Below are positions 17,506 through 26,989 of a stretch of DNA of 64,000 nucleotides, piece by piece (within the stretch, counting starts at the first letter, position 1; every line of letters begins with the position of its first letter). The notes beneath the pieces were generated by a model. The model was not told the origin of the DNA. It did not search any database and was given only the letters and a program-made list of their open reading frames with translations. The DNA comes from Tolumonas lignilytica. Its GTDB lineage: Bacteria; Pseudomonadota; Gammaproteobacteria; Enterobacterales; Aeromonadaceae. A program made the translations under genes and the position numbers. Location: contig NZ_AZUK01000001.1 in assembly GCF_000527035.1 (NCBI RefSeq), forward strand, positions 2,430,001 to 2,494,000, read 5' to 3'.

Positions 17506-17549
17506 CAATAGGCATTTTACTTCTGGCTTACGCCATCTGCACAGGCAGA

Positions 17550-18674
17550 TTAGAAGAAGTATTTGAAACGTACGCGTGAACCGTAATCAGTTGGTTTAGC
17601 CAGAGCTGCACTAGCTGCATCTTTAGCCAACTGCTGAGTCCAGTATGCACCTAAGTACATGTCGAAGTTGTCTAAGCCCATAACTGATGGGATTTTGTAA
17701 GAAGCATATACTTCATGAGCATCTGCTTTAGCATCACCGATAGCTAAATCAGTGTTAGCTTTAACTTTCTCGTTACCGAACAGGTAACCTAACCAGAAGT
17801 TCTGGTATTGAGCACCAGCACCAACGCTGAATTGATCGTTGGCAACGGCAGACAGATAAGCGGCACGAGTTACGATGCTCAGGTCTGGGCTAACTTTGAA
17901 TGTTACGTTACCGCCGACACCATTACGTTTTGACAGGTCAACTGGACCGTTAACACCATCAACCTTGAATGCATCGGTAATAACGTTGAATTCACCACCT
18001 AAAGCTGCAGATACCATATCGCCGGTATATGCCATTACTGGACGCAGTACGATTGGGTCATGAGCTTTGTATGCAGCCAGGCCACTGGTCAGATAGTTTG
18101 AACCAGCAACAGGCAGTGTATTTGAATTGGTTGAGTCGCCTGAGCTGTAATCACCGTATGAAGCGCCCAGTTCGTAGTACATTGGACCAACCAGTTTGTT
18201 GATCATCATAGCACTGTTGTTACGACCACGAGCTTCAGATGCTTTATACATTTCATAACCGCCAGCCCAAGTATCTTGACCAGCTGGAGTCAGGTCATAG
18301 GCTTCGAAATGACCGAATTTGTAAGCCCAGTCGTTTTTAACACCGAAGGTTACGAAGGCATCATCAGAAGCCGCAGCACCAGATGAAGTCACTTGAGGTA
18401 CTACAGTGAAACCGCCGAAGTTGCCATTTGACAGTACACGCTCACCAGAAATGGTCACGTCGATACGGCCACTGTTACCAATATGGTCAGTACCATTGCC
18501 ATTGCTAGCATGTTGAGTAACAGAAGAGTTGATGTGAGACATGTCAAAGTTGTATTCAACATCACCAGCCAGAGTCAGTTTACCCTGTGGAGTGTCGAAG
18601 GTAGCACCAGCGTGAGCGGCAGAAGCTACGAACAGAGCCAGTACGCTAGGTACCAATACGTTCAGTTTTTTCAT
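17550..18674 (-). CDS. Outer-membrane porin
   Basis: This 374-residue exported protein has a signal peptide MKKLNVLVPSVLALFVASAAHA, repeated amphipathic beta strands rich in Gly, Tyr and Asn, and the C-terminal Phe (FKYFF) required by the Bam machinery. It is a gammaproteobacterial porin; substrate selectivity is not readable. Codon use is strongly biased to highly expressed codons (for example GGT, CGT, ACC), suggesting an abundant protein. The second ATG (18674) fits the AAGGA ribosome site better than the ATG two codons upstream. A leader hairpin upstream and a strong terminator downstream show a single-gene transcript. Confidence 0.85.
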   Translation of the reverse strand: MKKLNVLVPSVLALFVASAAHAGATFDTPQGKLTLAGDVEYNFDMSHINSSVTQHASNGNGTDHIGNSGRIDVTISGERVLSNGNFGGFTVVPQVTSSGAAASDDAFVTFGVKNDWAYKFGHFEAYDLTPAGQDTWAGGYEMYKASEARGRNNSAMMINKLVGPMYYELGASYGDYSSGDSTNSNTLPVAGSNYLTSGLAAYKAHDPIVLRPVMAYTGDMVSAALGGEFNVITDAFKVDGVNGPVDLSKRNGVGGNVTFKVSPDLSIVTRAAYLSAVANDQFSVGAGAQYQNFWLGYLFGNEKVKANTDLAIGDAKADAHEVYASYKIPSVMGLDNFDMYLGAYWTQQLAKDAASAALAKPTDYGSRVRFKYFF

Positions 18675-19086
18675 CGTCATCTTTCCTTGTTATGAGGGAT
18701 GCCTGATTAACCTCAGGCTTGGTTATTCTTTTGAAAAGTTTTTTTTAATTTATTGGGAACTTTTCTTGAAGTGAACATATCTAACAAGAGACAGCTGTGC
18801 AAATGTGCAAGGCATTGGCGTTGTTGTTTTGTGACCCAGTCGGCAATCTGTTTTTCGGGCAAAATTGTTCTGTGATCCTGATCTGCCTTTTATAGCCTGT
18901 CGTATTAATCCTCGCCTTTTTATTTAATTGCACATTTTTAATGCACTATCGATTGATCGTGTCAGCAGGCTTGCGTACCATTTCGCTTTCCGCTTACACC
19001 ATGGAATGGTGTAATATGCATATATATCCACTCTCGTCGCTTGGATACTCATTTTTGATGACCAGCACCATGATCAGGAACACAGC
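18675..19086. other. Intergenic region between porin and ydiJ, 412 bp
   Basis: It holds the divergent promoters of the porin (minus) and ydiJ (plus). Near the porin is an 8-base leader hairpin (18733-18765). Further right I see AT-rich DNA and a CACCATGGAATGGTG dyad around 18999-19013, but no consensus promoter I would call with confidence. Confidence 0.45.
18733..18765 (-). promoter_or_regulatory. Porin mRNA leader hairpin
   Basis: GAAAAGTT (18733-18740) and AACTTTTC (18758-18765) would form an 8-base stem with a 17-base A/T-only-rich loop in the porin 5' leader, about 60 bases before the start. Such leader stem-loops often stabilise or regulate abundant porin mRNAs; the role here is inferred. 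Confidence 0.4.
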
Positions 19087-22000
19087 ATGATCCCGAGACT
19101 GACACCTCAAGACAGCCTGAAACAACCGTATATCGCTTTTCTGACCGCATTAGCTCGCGCCGGATTCAGTGGCGATATTGATTCTTCTTATTCCAGCCGT
19201 TTAGCCGTTGCGACTGATAACAGTGTGTATCAGTGGTTACCACAGGCGGTGGTGCATCCAAAAACGACAGAAGATATCGCTCTGATGCTGAAATTGGCTG
19301 CAGAGCCTGTTTATCGTCAGATCACGTTTTCTCCGCGCGGTGGCGGTACAGGCACGAACGGGCAGTCACTGAGTGACGGCATTATGGTTGATCTTTCCTT
19401 ATATATGACTGCGGTGTTGGAACTCGACAGCGCTGCTCGTCGTGTGAAGGTGCAAGCTGGTCTGGTAAAAGACAAACTGAATGTGACCTTGAAGCCACAC
19501 AATTTGTTTTTCTCTCCGGAACTCTCTACCAGTAACCGTGCCACCATCGGCGGCATGGTCAATACTGATGCATCCGGTCAAGGCTCTCTGAAGTATGGTA
19601 AAACCTCTGACCATGTTCTGGGTGTGCGTGCGGTGTTGATGGATGGCTCTGTCATTGATGCTTTTCCAGTGAGTGGTGAGGCATTACAGGCAAAACTTGA
19701 GCAATTAGATCGAGAAGGGGATATCTACCGTCTGGTATGGGATATTGCACGCGGCAAACGTGCCGATATTGAAGCGACGTTTCCTCAGCTGAACCGCTTT
19801 CTCACAGGCTATGATTTAACCCATGTTTATGACCCTACCACTGAAACGTTGGATCTGAGTCGTTTATTGTGTGGTTCGGAAGGCACGTTGGCGTTTATTA
19901 CCGAAATCCTGCTTGATTTGACCCCGATCCCAACCTACCGCGCGCTGGTTAATATCAAATTTGATAGCTTTGAATCTGCACTGCGTAATGCTCCGTTGAT
20001 GGTTGAGGCTGAAGCGCTGTCAGTAGAAACCGTTGATTCACGAGTATTAGAACTGGCTCGCGCTGACATCGTTTGGCATTCCGTGAAAAACTACATCACG
20101 GATGTAGCTGATAAAGAGATGATGGGATTAAACATCGTCGAATATGCCGGTGCAGAAGCGGCAGAGCAACAGCCTAAAATGCAGGCATTATGTAAGAAGC
20201 TGGATGAGTTAATGGCAGCCGGTAAGGCCGGTATTATTGGCTATCAGACCACCGAAGATTTAGCCAGCATCGAAGCCATCTATGCGATGCGTAAAAAGGC
20301 GGTCGGTCTGTTGGGGAATGCGCCGGGTCGTAAAAAGCCCGTTGCTTTTACCGAAGATACAGCGGTGCCGCCGGAAAAACTGGCTGATTTTATTATGGAG
20401 TTCCGGGCATTACTGGATGCAAACCAGCTGACCTATGGCATGTTTGGCCATGTGGATGCAGGGGTATTGCATGTCCGCCCAGCTCTGGATATGTGCGACC
20501 CGCAACAAGAAGTGACGTTGCGTAAGATTTCGGATCAGGTGGTGAAACTGACGGCCAAATATGGTGGCCTGATGTGGGGCGAGCACGGTCGGGGTTTCCG
20601 TTCTGAATATGGGCCGGAATTCTTTGGCGATTTGTTTGTCGAACTGCGCCGTATTAAAGGTGTGTTTGATCCGGATAATCGCCTGAATCCGGGCAAAATT
20701 TGTACACCACTCAATTCTACTGATGAATTAGTTTCGGTTGATGCGACCAAGCGTGGTGCCTACGATCGCCAGATCCCGGTGCGGATCCGTGATTCGTTCA
20801 AAGAAGCGTTGGAATGTAATGGTAACGGGCTGTGTTTTACCTTTGAAACCAGTTCACCGATGTGCCCGTCATTTAAATTAAGCGGTGATCGTCGTGAATC
20901 ACCGAAAGGCCGTGCCGGTTTGATGCGTGAATGGCTGCGTCAGCTGGAGGCGCAGGGTGTGGATGTCTTGAGTGAAGAAGCTGCACTTGAACATGGTGTT
21001 TTCCGCTGGAAAGACTTGGTTGATCGGGCTCTGAATACATTTGCCAAGCGCCGTGGCGACTATGATTTTTCGCATGAAGTCATGGATGCCATGCAAAGCT
21101 GTCTGGCGTGTAAAGCCTGTTCCAGCCAATGTCCAATCAAGGTGGATGTGCCTTCTTTCCGTTCGCGCTTCATTCAGCTTTATCATCAACGCTATCTGCG
21201 TCCGGCAAAAGATTATTTTGTCGCAACCGTTGAAGGCTATGCGCCGTTAATGGCGAAGACGCCGGGCATGGTCAACTTTTTCCTGAAAAAACAGTGGGTA
21301 CAAAAACTGACCGAAAAAACCATCGGTATGGTCGATGTGCCGATTCTGAGCCAGCCAACGTTGAAACAACACTTGGCCGGTCACGAAGCCTTGTTATTCC
21401 AGTTGGAAAAACTGGAAGCCATGTCACCGGATGCCCGCAGCAAAGTGGTGTTGGTGGTGCAGGATCCATTCACGTCATTCTACGATGCTGATGTCGTGCG
21501 TGATCTGATCCTGCTGATCGAAAAACTGGGCTATCGTCCGTTACTGCTGCCATTTAAGCCGAACGGTAAACCGCAACATATTAAAGGATTCCTGCGCAGT
21601 TTTGCTCGTACCGCCGCAGATAGCTCACAGTTCCTGAATCGTCTGCATAAACTGGGCGTGCCGATGGTGGGTCCTGATCCGGCGATGGTGCTTTGCTATC
21701 GTGATGAATATGTGCGTGCCCTAGGTGATGCCCGTGGTGATTTTAAAGTGCAATTGCCACAGGAATGGTTGCTGTCGGTGTTGGATTCCTTACCGCAAAA
21801 AGAAGTTGGTACTGAAACCTTCTATCTGATGGGACATTGTACCGAGAAAACGGCAGAGCCAAGCAGTAACAGCGACTGGGCGAAAGTCTTTATGCAGTTC
21901 GGGGCTAAGTTACAATCGGTGGCTGTGGGTTGTTGCGGTATGGCCGGAACATATGGGCATGATGTCAAACATCTGGATGATTCTCGTCAGATTTACAAAA

Positions 22001-22137
22001 ACAGCTGGCAGCCCGCTTTGGCGAAATTACCGACGGCGTATGCGCTGGCGACCGGTTATTCCTGCCGCAGCCAGGTGAAGCGTATTGATGGTAATAAGCT
22101 GAAACATCCGATTCAGGCTTTGTTATCATTATTATAA
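19087..22137 (+). CDS. ydiJ: FAD and Fe-S oxidoreductase, YdiJ family
   Basis: This 1016-residue protein matches YdiJ in length and architecture. An N-terminal PCMH/VAO-type FAD-binding domain (SPRGGGTGTNGQSL) and an FAD-linked oxidase C-terminal domain (MFGHVDAGVLHVRP, LNPGKIC) are followed by a ferredoxin-like segment (CLACKACSSQCPIKVDVP) and a CCG domain (VGCCGMAGTYGHD). The family oxidises D-2-hydroxy acids; E. coli YdiJ has been reported to act on D-2-hydroxyglutarate. Electron acceptor and substrate here are inferred. A YdiI/MenI-type thioesterase gene follows on the same strand, as in E. coli. Confidence 0.92.
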   Translation: MIPRLTPQDSLKQPYIAFLTALARAGFSGDIDSSYSSRLAVATDNSVYQWLPQAVVHPKTTEDIALMLKLAAEPVYRQITFSPRGGGTGTNGQSLSDGIMVDLSLYMTAVLELDSAARRVKVQAGLVKDKLNVTLKPHNLFFSPELSTSNRATIGGMVNTDASGQGSLKYGKTSDHVLGVRAVLMDGSVIDAFPVSGEALQAKLEQLDREGDIYRLVWDIARGKRADIEATFPQLNRFLTGYDLTHVYDPTTETLDLSRLLCGSEGTLAFITEILLDLTPIPTYRALVNIKFDSFESALRNAPLMVEAEALSVETVDSRVLELARADIVWHSVKNYITDVADKEMMGLNIVEYAGAEAAEQQPKMQALCKKLDELMAAGKAGIIGYQTTEDLASIEAIYAMRKKAVGLLGNAPGRKKPVAFTEDTAVPPEKLADFIMEFRALLDANQLTYGMFGHVDAGVLHVRPALDMCDPQQEVTLRKISDQVVKLTAKYGGLMWGEHGRGFRSEYGPEFFGDLFVELRRIKGVFDPDNRLNPGKICTPLNSTDELVSVDATKRGAYDRQIPVRIRDSFKEALECNGNGLCFTFETSSPMCPSFKLSGDRRESPKGRAGLMREWLRQLEAQGVDVLSEEAALEHGVFRWKDLVDRALNTFAKRRGDYDFSHEVMDAMQSCLACKACSSQCPIKVDVPSFRSRFIQLYHQRYLRPAKDYFVATVEGYAPLMAKTPGMVNFFLKKQWVQKLTEKTIGMVDVPILSQPTLKQHLAGHEALLFQLEKLEAMSPDARSKVVLVVQDPFTSFYDADVVRDLILLIEKLGYRPLLLPFKPNGKPQHIKGFLRSFARTAADSSQFLNRLHKLGVPMVGPDPAMVLCYRDEYVRALGDARGDFKVQLPQEWLLSVLDSLPQKEVGTETFYLMGHCTEKTAEPSSNSDWAKVFMQFGAKLQSVAVGCCGMAGTYGHDVKHLDDSRQIYKNSWQPALAKLPTAYALATGYSCRSQVKRIDGNKLKHPIQALLSLL

Positions 22138-22141
22138 GTAA

Positions 22142-22168
22142 GTATCCCCAGGCTTTACCGGGGGATAC
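22142..22168 (+). terminator. Hairpin between ydiJ and menI
   Basis: GTATCCCC (22142-22149) and GGGGATAC (22161-22168) form a perfect 8-base stem. There is no T tract, so it may be an intercistronic mRNA-stabilising hairpin rather than a terminator. Confidence 0.4.
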
Positions 22169-22203
22169 CTGATTGATTTAAGGTAAAACAAGAGGTTATT
22201 GCG

Positions 22204-22641
22204 GTGATTTGGCAACGGGATTTTACGCTGGCGAGTTTGAATGCAGGTTCTCTGAATACACTGGTCGCGCATCTTGGTATCGAATACACCGCAATCGGTG
22301 ATGACTATCTGCAGGCGACCATGCCGGTAGATAGTCGAACTCACCAGCCGATGGGATTGCTGCACGGTGGTGCCTCGGTTGTCTTGGCGGAAACATTGGG
22401 TTCGGTGGCTGGTAATCTGTGCGTACCGCGGACTCACTGTTGTGTGGGGTTGGATATTAATGCCAACCACTTGCGGGCAAAACGAGACGGTGTGGTGACT
22501 GGCATTGCCCGGCCGGTTCATCTGGGCGCAACGACCCAAGTCTGGCAGATTAACCTGCAAGACGAACGCGAACGGCTTTTATGTACCAGTCGCCTGACAT
22601 TGGCTGTGCTTTCACAGAAAAAACGAAGTGGAAGAGAATAG
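22204..22641 (+). CDS. menI: Hotdog-fold acyl-CoA thioesterase (MenI/YdiI type)
   Basis: This 145-residue PaaI-type thioesterase has the active-site segment LLHGGASVVLAETLGS, where HGG and the Glu are the catalytic elements of the YdiI/MenI group. YdiI hydrolyses DHNA-CoA in menaquinone synthesis and other aryl or acyl-CoAs. The start is a GTG at 22204 with AAGAGG upstream; no ATG fits better. It is the second gene after ydiJ, an arrangement shared with E. coli. Confidence 0.85.
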   Translation: MIWQRDFTLASLNAGSLNTLVAHLGIEYTAIGDDYLQATMPVDSRTHQPMGLLHGGASVVLAETLGSVAGNLCVPRTHCCVGLDINANHLRAKRDGVVTGIARPVHLGATTQVWQINLQDERERLLCTSRLTLAVLSQKKRSGRE

Positions 22642-22743
22642 TTTCAAGCAAAAAATGTGAATTGATTGTATAATAACCAAGTTGAGTCAGAGACAGTGTA
22701 AGCCCACCTGTGCGAAAACTCCTGAAATTGCTGCGATAACTAT

Positions 22744-22781
22744 CACATTTTTGACGACATTTGTCGTGAAATGTGTATAAT
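22744..22781 (+). promoter_or_regulatory. csdA promoter candidate with large palindrome
   Basis: TTGACG (22751-22756) and TATAAT (22776-22781) are 19 bases apart. The spacer and -35 lie inside a dyad: outer arms CACATTT (22744-22750) and AAATGTG (22769-22775), inner arms ACGACA (22754-22759) and TGTCGT (22762-22767). A second TATAAT stands at 22669-22674. The dyad could be an operator or part of a regulated leader. Confidence 0.5.
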
Positions 22782-22857
22782 CGCCACCCTTTTCTTTGTC
22801 GGGCCAGCAGCGTCTCCCTCGCTAAGTGCCCATCCTTGTAGAGTAGTGAAATAAAAT

Positions 22858-24777
22858 ATGACTGATACTGAAAATTTGCCAAGCTTTAGCGAGCTGGGGT
22901 TAGCTGCGCCTATTCTGAAAGCTGTGGGAGCTGTTGGATACGAAAATCCTTCTCCAATCCAGGCGGCGGCCATTCCGCCACTGTTGGAAGGTCGTGATCT
23001 GTTGGGGCAGGCACAAACAGGTACAGGTAAAACAGGTGCATTTGCTTTACCGATCCTGTCGCGTCTGAATTTAACTCAAATGGATACACAGGTATTGATC
23101 CTGGCTCCTACCCGTGAACTGGCGATTCAGGTTGCCGAAGCTTGTCAGAGCTACGCACAATTTATTCCTGATTTCCATGTACTGCCAATCTATGGTGGTT
23201 CATCTTACGATTCACAGATCCGCGCATTGCGCCGTGGTGCTCAGGTTGTTGTGGGCACGCCAGGCCGTGTGATGGACATGATGCGTCGCGGCAAGCTAGA
23301 TTTGTCTGCACTGAAAACACTGGTGCTGGATGAAGCAGATGAAATGTTGCGTATGGGCTTCATTGATGACGTGGAATGGGTGATCGAGCAGTGCCCATTA
23401 GATCGTCAGATCGCCTTGTTCTCTGCAACTATGCCGGAACAGATCCGCCGTATTGCGCACCGTCATCTGAAGACGCCGGTGGAAATCAAGATCGCTTCTA
23501 AAACCAGCACCGCGGCAAACATTCGTCAGCGCTACTGGTTAGTGTCTGGTTTACATAAACTGGACGCCATGACTCGTATGCTGGAAGTTGAGCCTTACGA
23601 TGCATTGCTGGTATTTGTCCGTACCAAAACAGCAGCGGAAGAACTGGCTAGCAAATTGTCTGCTCGCGGTCATGCTTGTGAAGCATTGCATGGTGATATT
23701 CCACAGAAATTGCGTGAACGTACAGTTGAAAAACTGAAAGCTGGTCAGCTGGATATTCTGATTGCGACCGACGTGGTTGCACGTGGTCTGGACGTAGAAC
23801 GTATTACTCACGTAGTGAACTACGATATTCCTTACGATACAGAATCTTATGTTCACCGTATTGGCCGTACCGGTCGTGCGGGCCGTACTGGTGACGCGAT
23901 CCTGTTTGTTGCACCGCGTGAGCGTCGTATGCTGCGTATCATCGAGCAGGCCACTCGCCAGCCGATCGAACCAATGCAGATGCCAACAGCGAAAGATATT
24001 AACAAACATCGTCTGGAACGCTTCAAGCAACAGATCCGTGAAACGCTGGAATCTGAAGAAGATCTGCAGCCGTTCCACCAGATCATCAATGAGTTTCTGG
24101 AGGATGAAAACACCGATCCGTTGGATCTGTGTGCCGCGCTGTGCAAGATGATTCAGGGCGAAGAGCCGTTGTTCATGAATGAAAATGAGCCGGAACCGCG
24201 TCAGCGTTTTGATGACAACAATGATCGTGGCAACCGTCGTGAGCGTAACGATCGTTTCGAACGCGGTGACCGTTTTGAGCGTGGCGATCGCCCAGAGCGC
24301 AGCGAACGTCGTTCCCGTGCACCGGAAGGCCCGACAGCGCGTTATAAAGTGCATGTAGGTCATGAACATGGCGTGAAACCAGGCCAGATCGTGGGTGCTA
24401 TTGCCAACGAAGCGGGTATCGACAGCAAATATATCGGTCACATTGAAATCTATGATGATTTCACGACTGTTGATTTGCCGGAAGGTATGCCAACCGAAGT
24501 GATGAACACACTGAAAAAAGCGCGTGTTTGTCAGCGTCCGCTGGATATTGAATTGTTCACTGGTGAAGTGCCGGAACAGTCACGTCGTGCACGCCCATCT
24601 TTTGGCGATCGCCGTCCGCCTCGTAACGAGGGTCGTGGCGAATTCCGCGGGGAAGGTCGTGACCGTCCATTCCGTGGCAATCGCGACAACCGTGATAACC
24701 GTGGTGGTAATGATCGTGGCGAACGTTCTCATCACCGCAGTGAGCGCGATGGCGGTAAATTCCGTCGTGACCGTTAA
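22858..24777 (+). CDS. csdA: DEAD-box RNA helicase CsdA (DeaD)
   Basis: This 639-residue cold-shock RNA helicase acts in large ribosomal subunit assembly and mRNA unwinding. Visible motifs are AQTGTGKT (Walker A), PTREL, TPGR, VLDEADEML, FSATMP, ARGLD and HRIGRTGR. A CsdA/DbpA-type RNA-binding domain lies at about residues 490-565. The C-terminal tail is very rich in Arg, Gly, Asp and Asn (GRGEFRGEGRDRPFRGNRDN), as is a linker at about 445-485; both are typical of CsdA. Codon use indicates high expression. Confidence 0.96.
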   Translation: MTDTENLPSFSELGLAAPILKAVGAVGYENPSPIQAAAIPPLLEGRDLLGQAQTGTGKTGAFALPILSRLNLTQMDTQVLILAPTRELAIQVAEACQSYAQFIPDFHVLPIYGGSSYDSQIRALRRGAQVVVGTPGRVMDMMRRGKLDLSALKTLVLDEADEMLRMGFIDDVEWVIEQCPLDRQIALFSATMPEQIRRIAHRHLKTPVEIKIASKTSTAANIRQRYWLVSGLHKLDAMTRMLEVEPYDALLVFVRTKTAAEELASKLSARGHACEALHGDIPQKLRERTVEKLKAGQLDILIATDVVARGLDVERITHVVNYDIPYDTESYVHRIGRTGRAGRTGDAILFVAPRERRMLRIIEQATRQPIEPMQMPTAKDINKHRLERFKQQIRETLESEEDLQPFHQIINEFLEDENTDPLDLCAALCKMIQGEEPLFMNENEPEPRQRFDDNNDRGNRRERNDRFERGDRFERGDRPERSERRSRAPEGPTARYKVHVGHEHGVKPGQIVGAIANEAGIDSKYIGHIEIYDDFTTVDLPEGMPTEVMNTLKKARVCQRPLDIELFTGEVPEQSRRARPSFGDRRPPRNEGRGEFRGEGRDRPFRGNRDNRDNRGGNDRGERSHHRSERDGGKFRRDR

Positions 24778-24801
24778 TCTGTACTGATAAAGTTAAAACT
24801 G

Positions 24802-24833
24802 AAAACCGCACAAATCACTGTGCGGTTTTTTTT
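24802..24833 (+). terminator. csdA terminator
   Basis: ACCGCACA (24805-24812) and TGTGCGGT (24819-24826) form a stem followed by a run of eight T. A run of A on the other side could make it work in both directions. Confidence 0.88.
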
Positions 24834-24864
24834 CGCCTGTGATTTACAGCATTACAGCGGAAAT

Positions 24865-24889
24865 GAAAAAGGCGCAATCAATGCGCCTT
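24865..24889 (-). terminator. Terminator of the RsmB-type methyltransferase gene
   Basis: AAGGCGCA (24869-24876) and TGCGCCTT (24882-24889) form a stem with a TTTTTC tail on the minus strand, 30 bases after the stop codon. Confidence 0.78.
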
Positions 24890-24919
24890 CGGAAGAGTTC
24901 GACAATCTCAATCGGAAAA

Positions 24920-26131
24920 TCAGTTACGCTGCAGCAATGCCATATAGAAACCATCAAAACCGGTCTGCGCGGGGCTGATACTTTGCTCCTTTAACAGGCT
25001 GAACTGGCCATCACATTCATTGATAAATTTGGCTACCTGATCCTGATTTTCTGCCGGCAATAAACTGCAGGTGGCATAGACCAGTTGCCCCCCAACTTTC
25101 ACCATTTTGCTGTAGCGCCGCAGAATATCGGCCTGCAATTCGAGCAAGACCGGTAACCGTTCTGCGGTATCGCGCCATTTGGTATCGGGATTGCGTTTTA
25201 ACACGCCTAAACCGGAGCAGGGAACATCCAGCAACAGCCGATCGGCACTTTCCTTCAGGCGTTTGATGGTTTTGCTGCTTTCGATCAGTCTTGGTTCAAT
25301 ATTATGCGCACCGGCACGACGGGCGCGCAGGCGCAGGTTGTCCAGTTTCCACTGTTCTACATCCATCGCTAACAGACGCCCTTTGCCTGCCATTAATGCT
25401 GCCAGATGCAGGGTTTTGCCACCGGCACCGGCACAGGCATCGATCACGCGCATTCCTGGTTCAACACCAAGGAAGGGGGCAATTTGCTGAGAACCGGCAT
25501 CTTGCTGTTCAAACCAGCCATCTTTAAATGCCTGTGTGCGGAATAAGGAACCATTGGAGGTGACTTCCAGTGCGCCGGGTACGCCGTCTACCAGGCGGGT
25601 ATCAATATGTTCCTGCTGCAGGCGATGTTGCAGCTGTGTTTCATTACATTTCAGTGCATTGACACGAATGTAGCGTTTAGCAGCTTGCGTGAGAGCCGCC
25701 CGTTCGGCGGGCCATTGCAGGCCCAATTGCGCCTGCCCCAATTGTTCGAGCCATTCAGGGCAACCATCCCATAGTGCAGGTTGCTGGCGTGCCAGTTCAC
25801 GGCGTGTTTCAAATACTTTTAAATCACACTGATCGGCAACACGAAGGTTTGGCAATTGACGATTCTGTAACATGTGCCATTGGCAGATCAGTGATTGTAC
25901 GGCAATACCCGCTTGTGCCACCGGTACATCCGCGAGAAAGGCCAGCAAACTCAGCCGACGGAGTATATCACCGACGGCATCAATGACATGAAGCTGGGCC
26001 GTTTCGGGCATGCGTTCCATTTTGAATTCCTGAGCAATCGCACGATCAACCGGGGACTGTTCATTCAAGACCGCAGACAAGATCGCCTGCACAGAACCGC
26101 ATTCCAGCGGGGTAAGAGCATAGGTACGCAT
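24920..26131 (-). CDS. RsmB-family rRNA m5C methyltransferase
   Basis: This 403-residue SAM-dependent methyltransferase belongs to the NOL1/NOP2/Sun group. The SAM-binding motif is VIDACAGAGGKTLHLA, and the two conserved cysteines are present in DVPCSGLGVLKRNPD and YATCSLLP (nucleophile and release Cys of m5C enzymes). The N-terminal 130 residues are divergent and lack a clear NusB fold, so this is not a standard RsmB (about 429 residues); the target cytosine is unknown. The start is placed at MRTYALTPLECG (26131) rather than at the longer 26197 frame. The ribosome site is weak. Confidence 0.85.
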   Translation of the reverse strand: MRTYALTPLECGSVQAILSAVLNEQSPVDRAIAQEFKMERMPETAQLHVIDAVGDILRRLSLLAFLADVPVAQAGIAVQSLICQWHMLQNRQLPNLRVADQCDLKVFETRRELARQQPALWDGCPEWLEQLGQAQLGLQWPAERAALTQAAKRYIRVNALKCNETQLQHRLQQEHIDTRLVDGVPGALEVTSNGSLFRTQAFKDGWFEQQDAGSQQIAPFLGVEPGMRVIDACAGAGGKTLHLAALMAGKGRLLAMDVEQWKLDNLRLRARRAGAHNIEPRLIESSKTIKRLKESADRLLLDVPCSGLGVLKRNPDTKWRDTAERLPVLLELQADILRRYSKMVKVGGQLVYATCSLLPAENQDQVAKFINECDGQFSLLKEQSISPAQTGFDGFYMALLQRN

Positions 26132-26274
26132 GGATAAAACCTGAATAATTTGAATGAGAAGATCATAGAAGGTCGTTCGCGCAGAGACAAGTAACATTAC
26201 CGCTTTGCAGCCAATATCACAGACTTGTGATCAACTCTTCTGCGGCGCACAATGTTGGCATTGATACCGAGGGG

Positions 26275-26922
26275 ATGAACACAGAGATGGATATTGCTGA
26301 TTTACGGCGCGAATATTTGAAAGGTGGCTTGCACCGAGAGGATTTACCGAGCGATCCGATGGTGTTGTTTGAAAAATGGTTGCGTCAGGCCTGTGATGCC
26401 CGTCTGGTTGACCCGACAGCTATGAGTGTCGCCACGGTGGATGAAAATGGGCAGCCATTTCAGCGCATAGTATTACTGAAGCATTATGATGCGGATGGCT
26501 TCGTGTTCTATACCAATTTAGGCAGTCGTAAAGCGCAACAGATCAAACAAAACAACCATGTGAGCTTGTTGTTTCCATGGCATACGTTGGAACGTCAAGT
26601 GCATGTGACGGGAGTTGCGGAACAGCTTTCGGCACTGGAGGTCGTGAAATATTTTCATTCCCGTCCGAAAGACAGCCAGATCGCGGCCTGGGTCAGTCAG
26701 CAATCCAGCCGGATTTCTGCCCGTAGTATGTTGGAAAGCAAGTTCATGGAGATGAAAGCGAAATTTGCCAATGGTGAAGTGCCGTTACCGAGCTTCTGGG
26801 GCGGCTATCGTATTCGTTTCGATAGCATTGAGTTCTGGCAGGGCGGCGCGCATCGGCTGCATGATCGCTTTTTATATCAGCGGCATGGTGATACTTGGCA
26901 TATTGATCGCTTGGCGCCTTAA
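26275..26922 (+). CDS. pdxH: Pyridoxamine 5'-phosphate oxidase
   Basis: This FMN enzyme makes pyridoxal 5'-phosphate from PNP or PMP. It matches PdxH closely along its length: [59 protein letters not shown] and the C-terminus HDRFLYQR...IDRLAP with FMN and PLP contacts. The start is uncertain: GTG 26227, ATG 26275 and ATG 26287 are in frame. ATG 26275 gives 215 residues, near the usual 218, but GAGG lies only 2 bases away; 26287 has it 14 bases away. The gene is divergent from the methyltransferase. Confidence 0.93.
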   Translation: MNTEMDIADLRREYLKGGLHREDLPSDPMVLFEKWLRQACDARLVDPTAMSVATVDENGQPFQRIVLLKHYDADGFVFYTNLGSRKAQQIKQNNHVSLLFPWHTLERQVHVTGVAEQLSALEVVKYFHSRPKDSQIAAWVSQQSSRISARSMLESKFMEMKAKFANGEVPLPSFWGGYRIRFDSIEFWQGGAHRLHDRFLYQRHGDTWHIDRLAP

Positions 26923-26935
26923 TATCTGAAAAGAA

Positions 26936-26966
26936 GAAAGCCCCCTTTTCTCGGGGGCTTTCTGTT
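26936..26966. terminator. Bidirectional terminator between pdxH and mscK
   Basis: GAAAGCCCCC (26936-26945) and GGGGGCTTTC (26953-26962) form a perfect 10-base stem between two converging genes, flanked by A-rich and T-rich sequence. Confidence 0.85.
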
Positions 26967-26989
26967 TGATGACACTCTATTTTTCTACG

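Noticed and set aside
23551-24441. Open frame of 296 codons on the minus strand inside csdA
   Set aside because: It is fully antisense to a strongly codon-biased gene, has composition typical of a mirror frame (many Thr, Phe, Ile and His) and no ribosome site.
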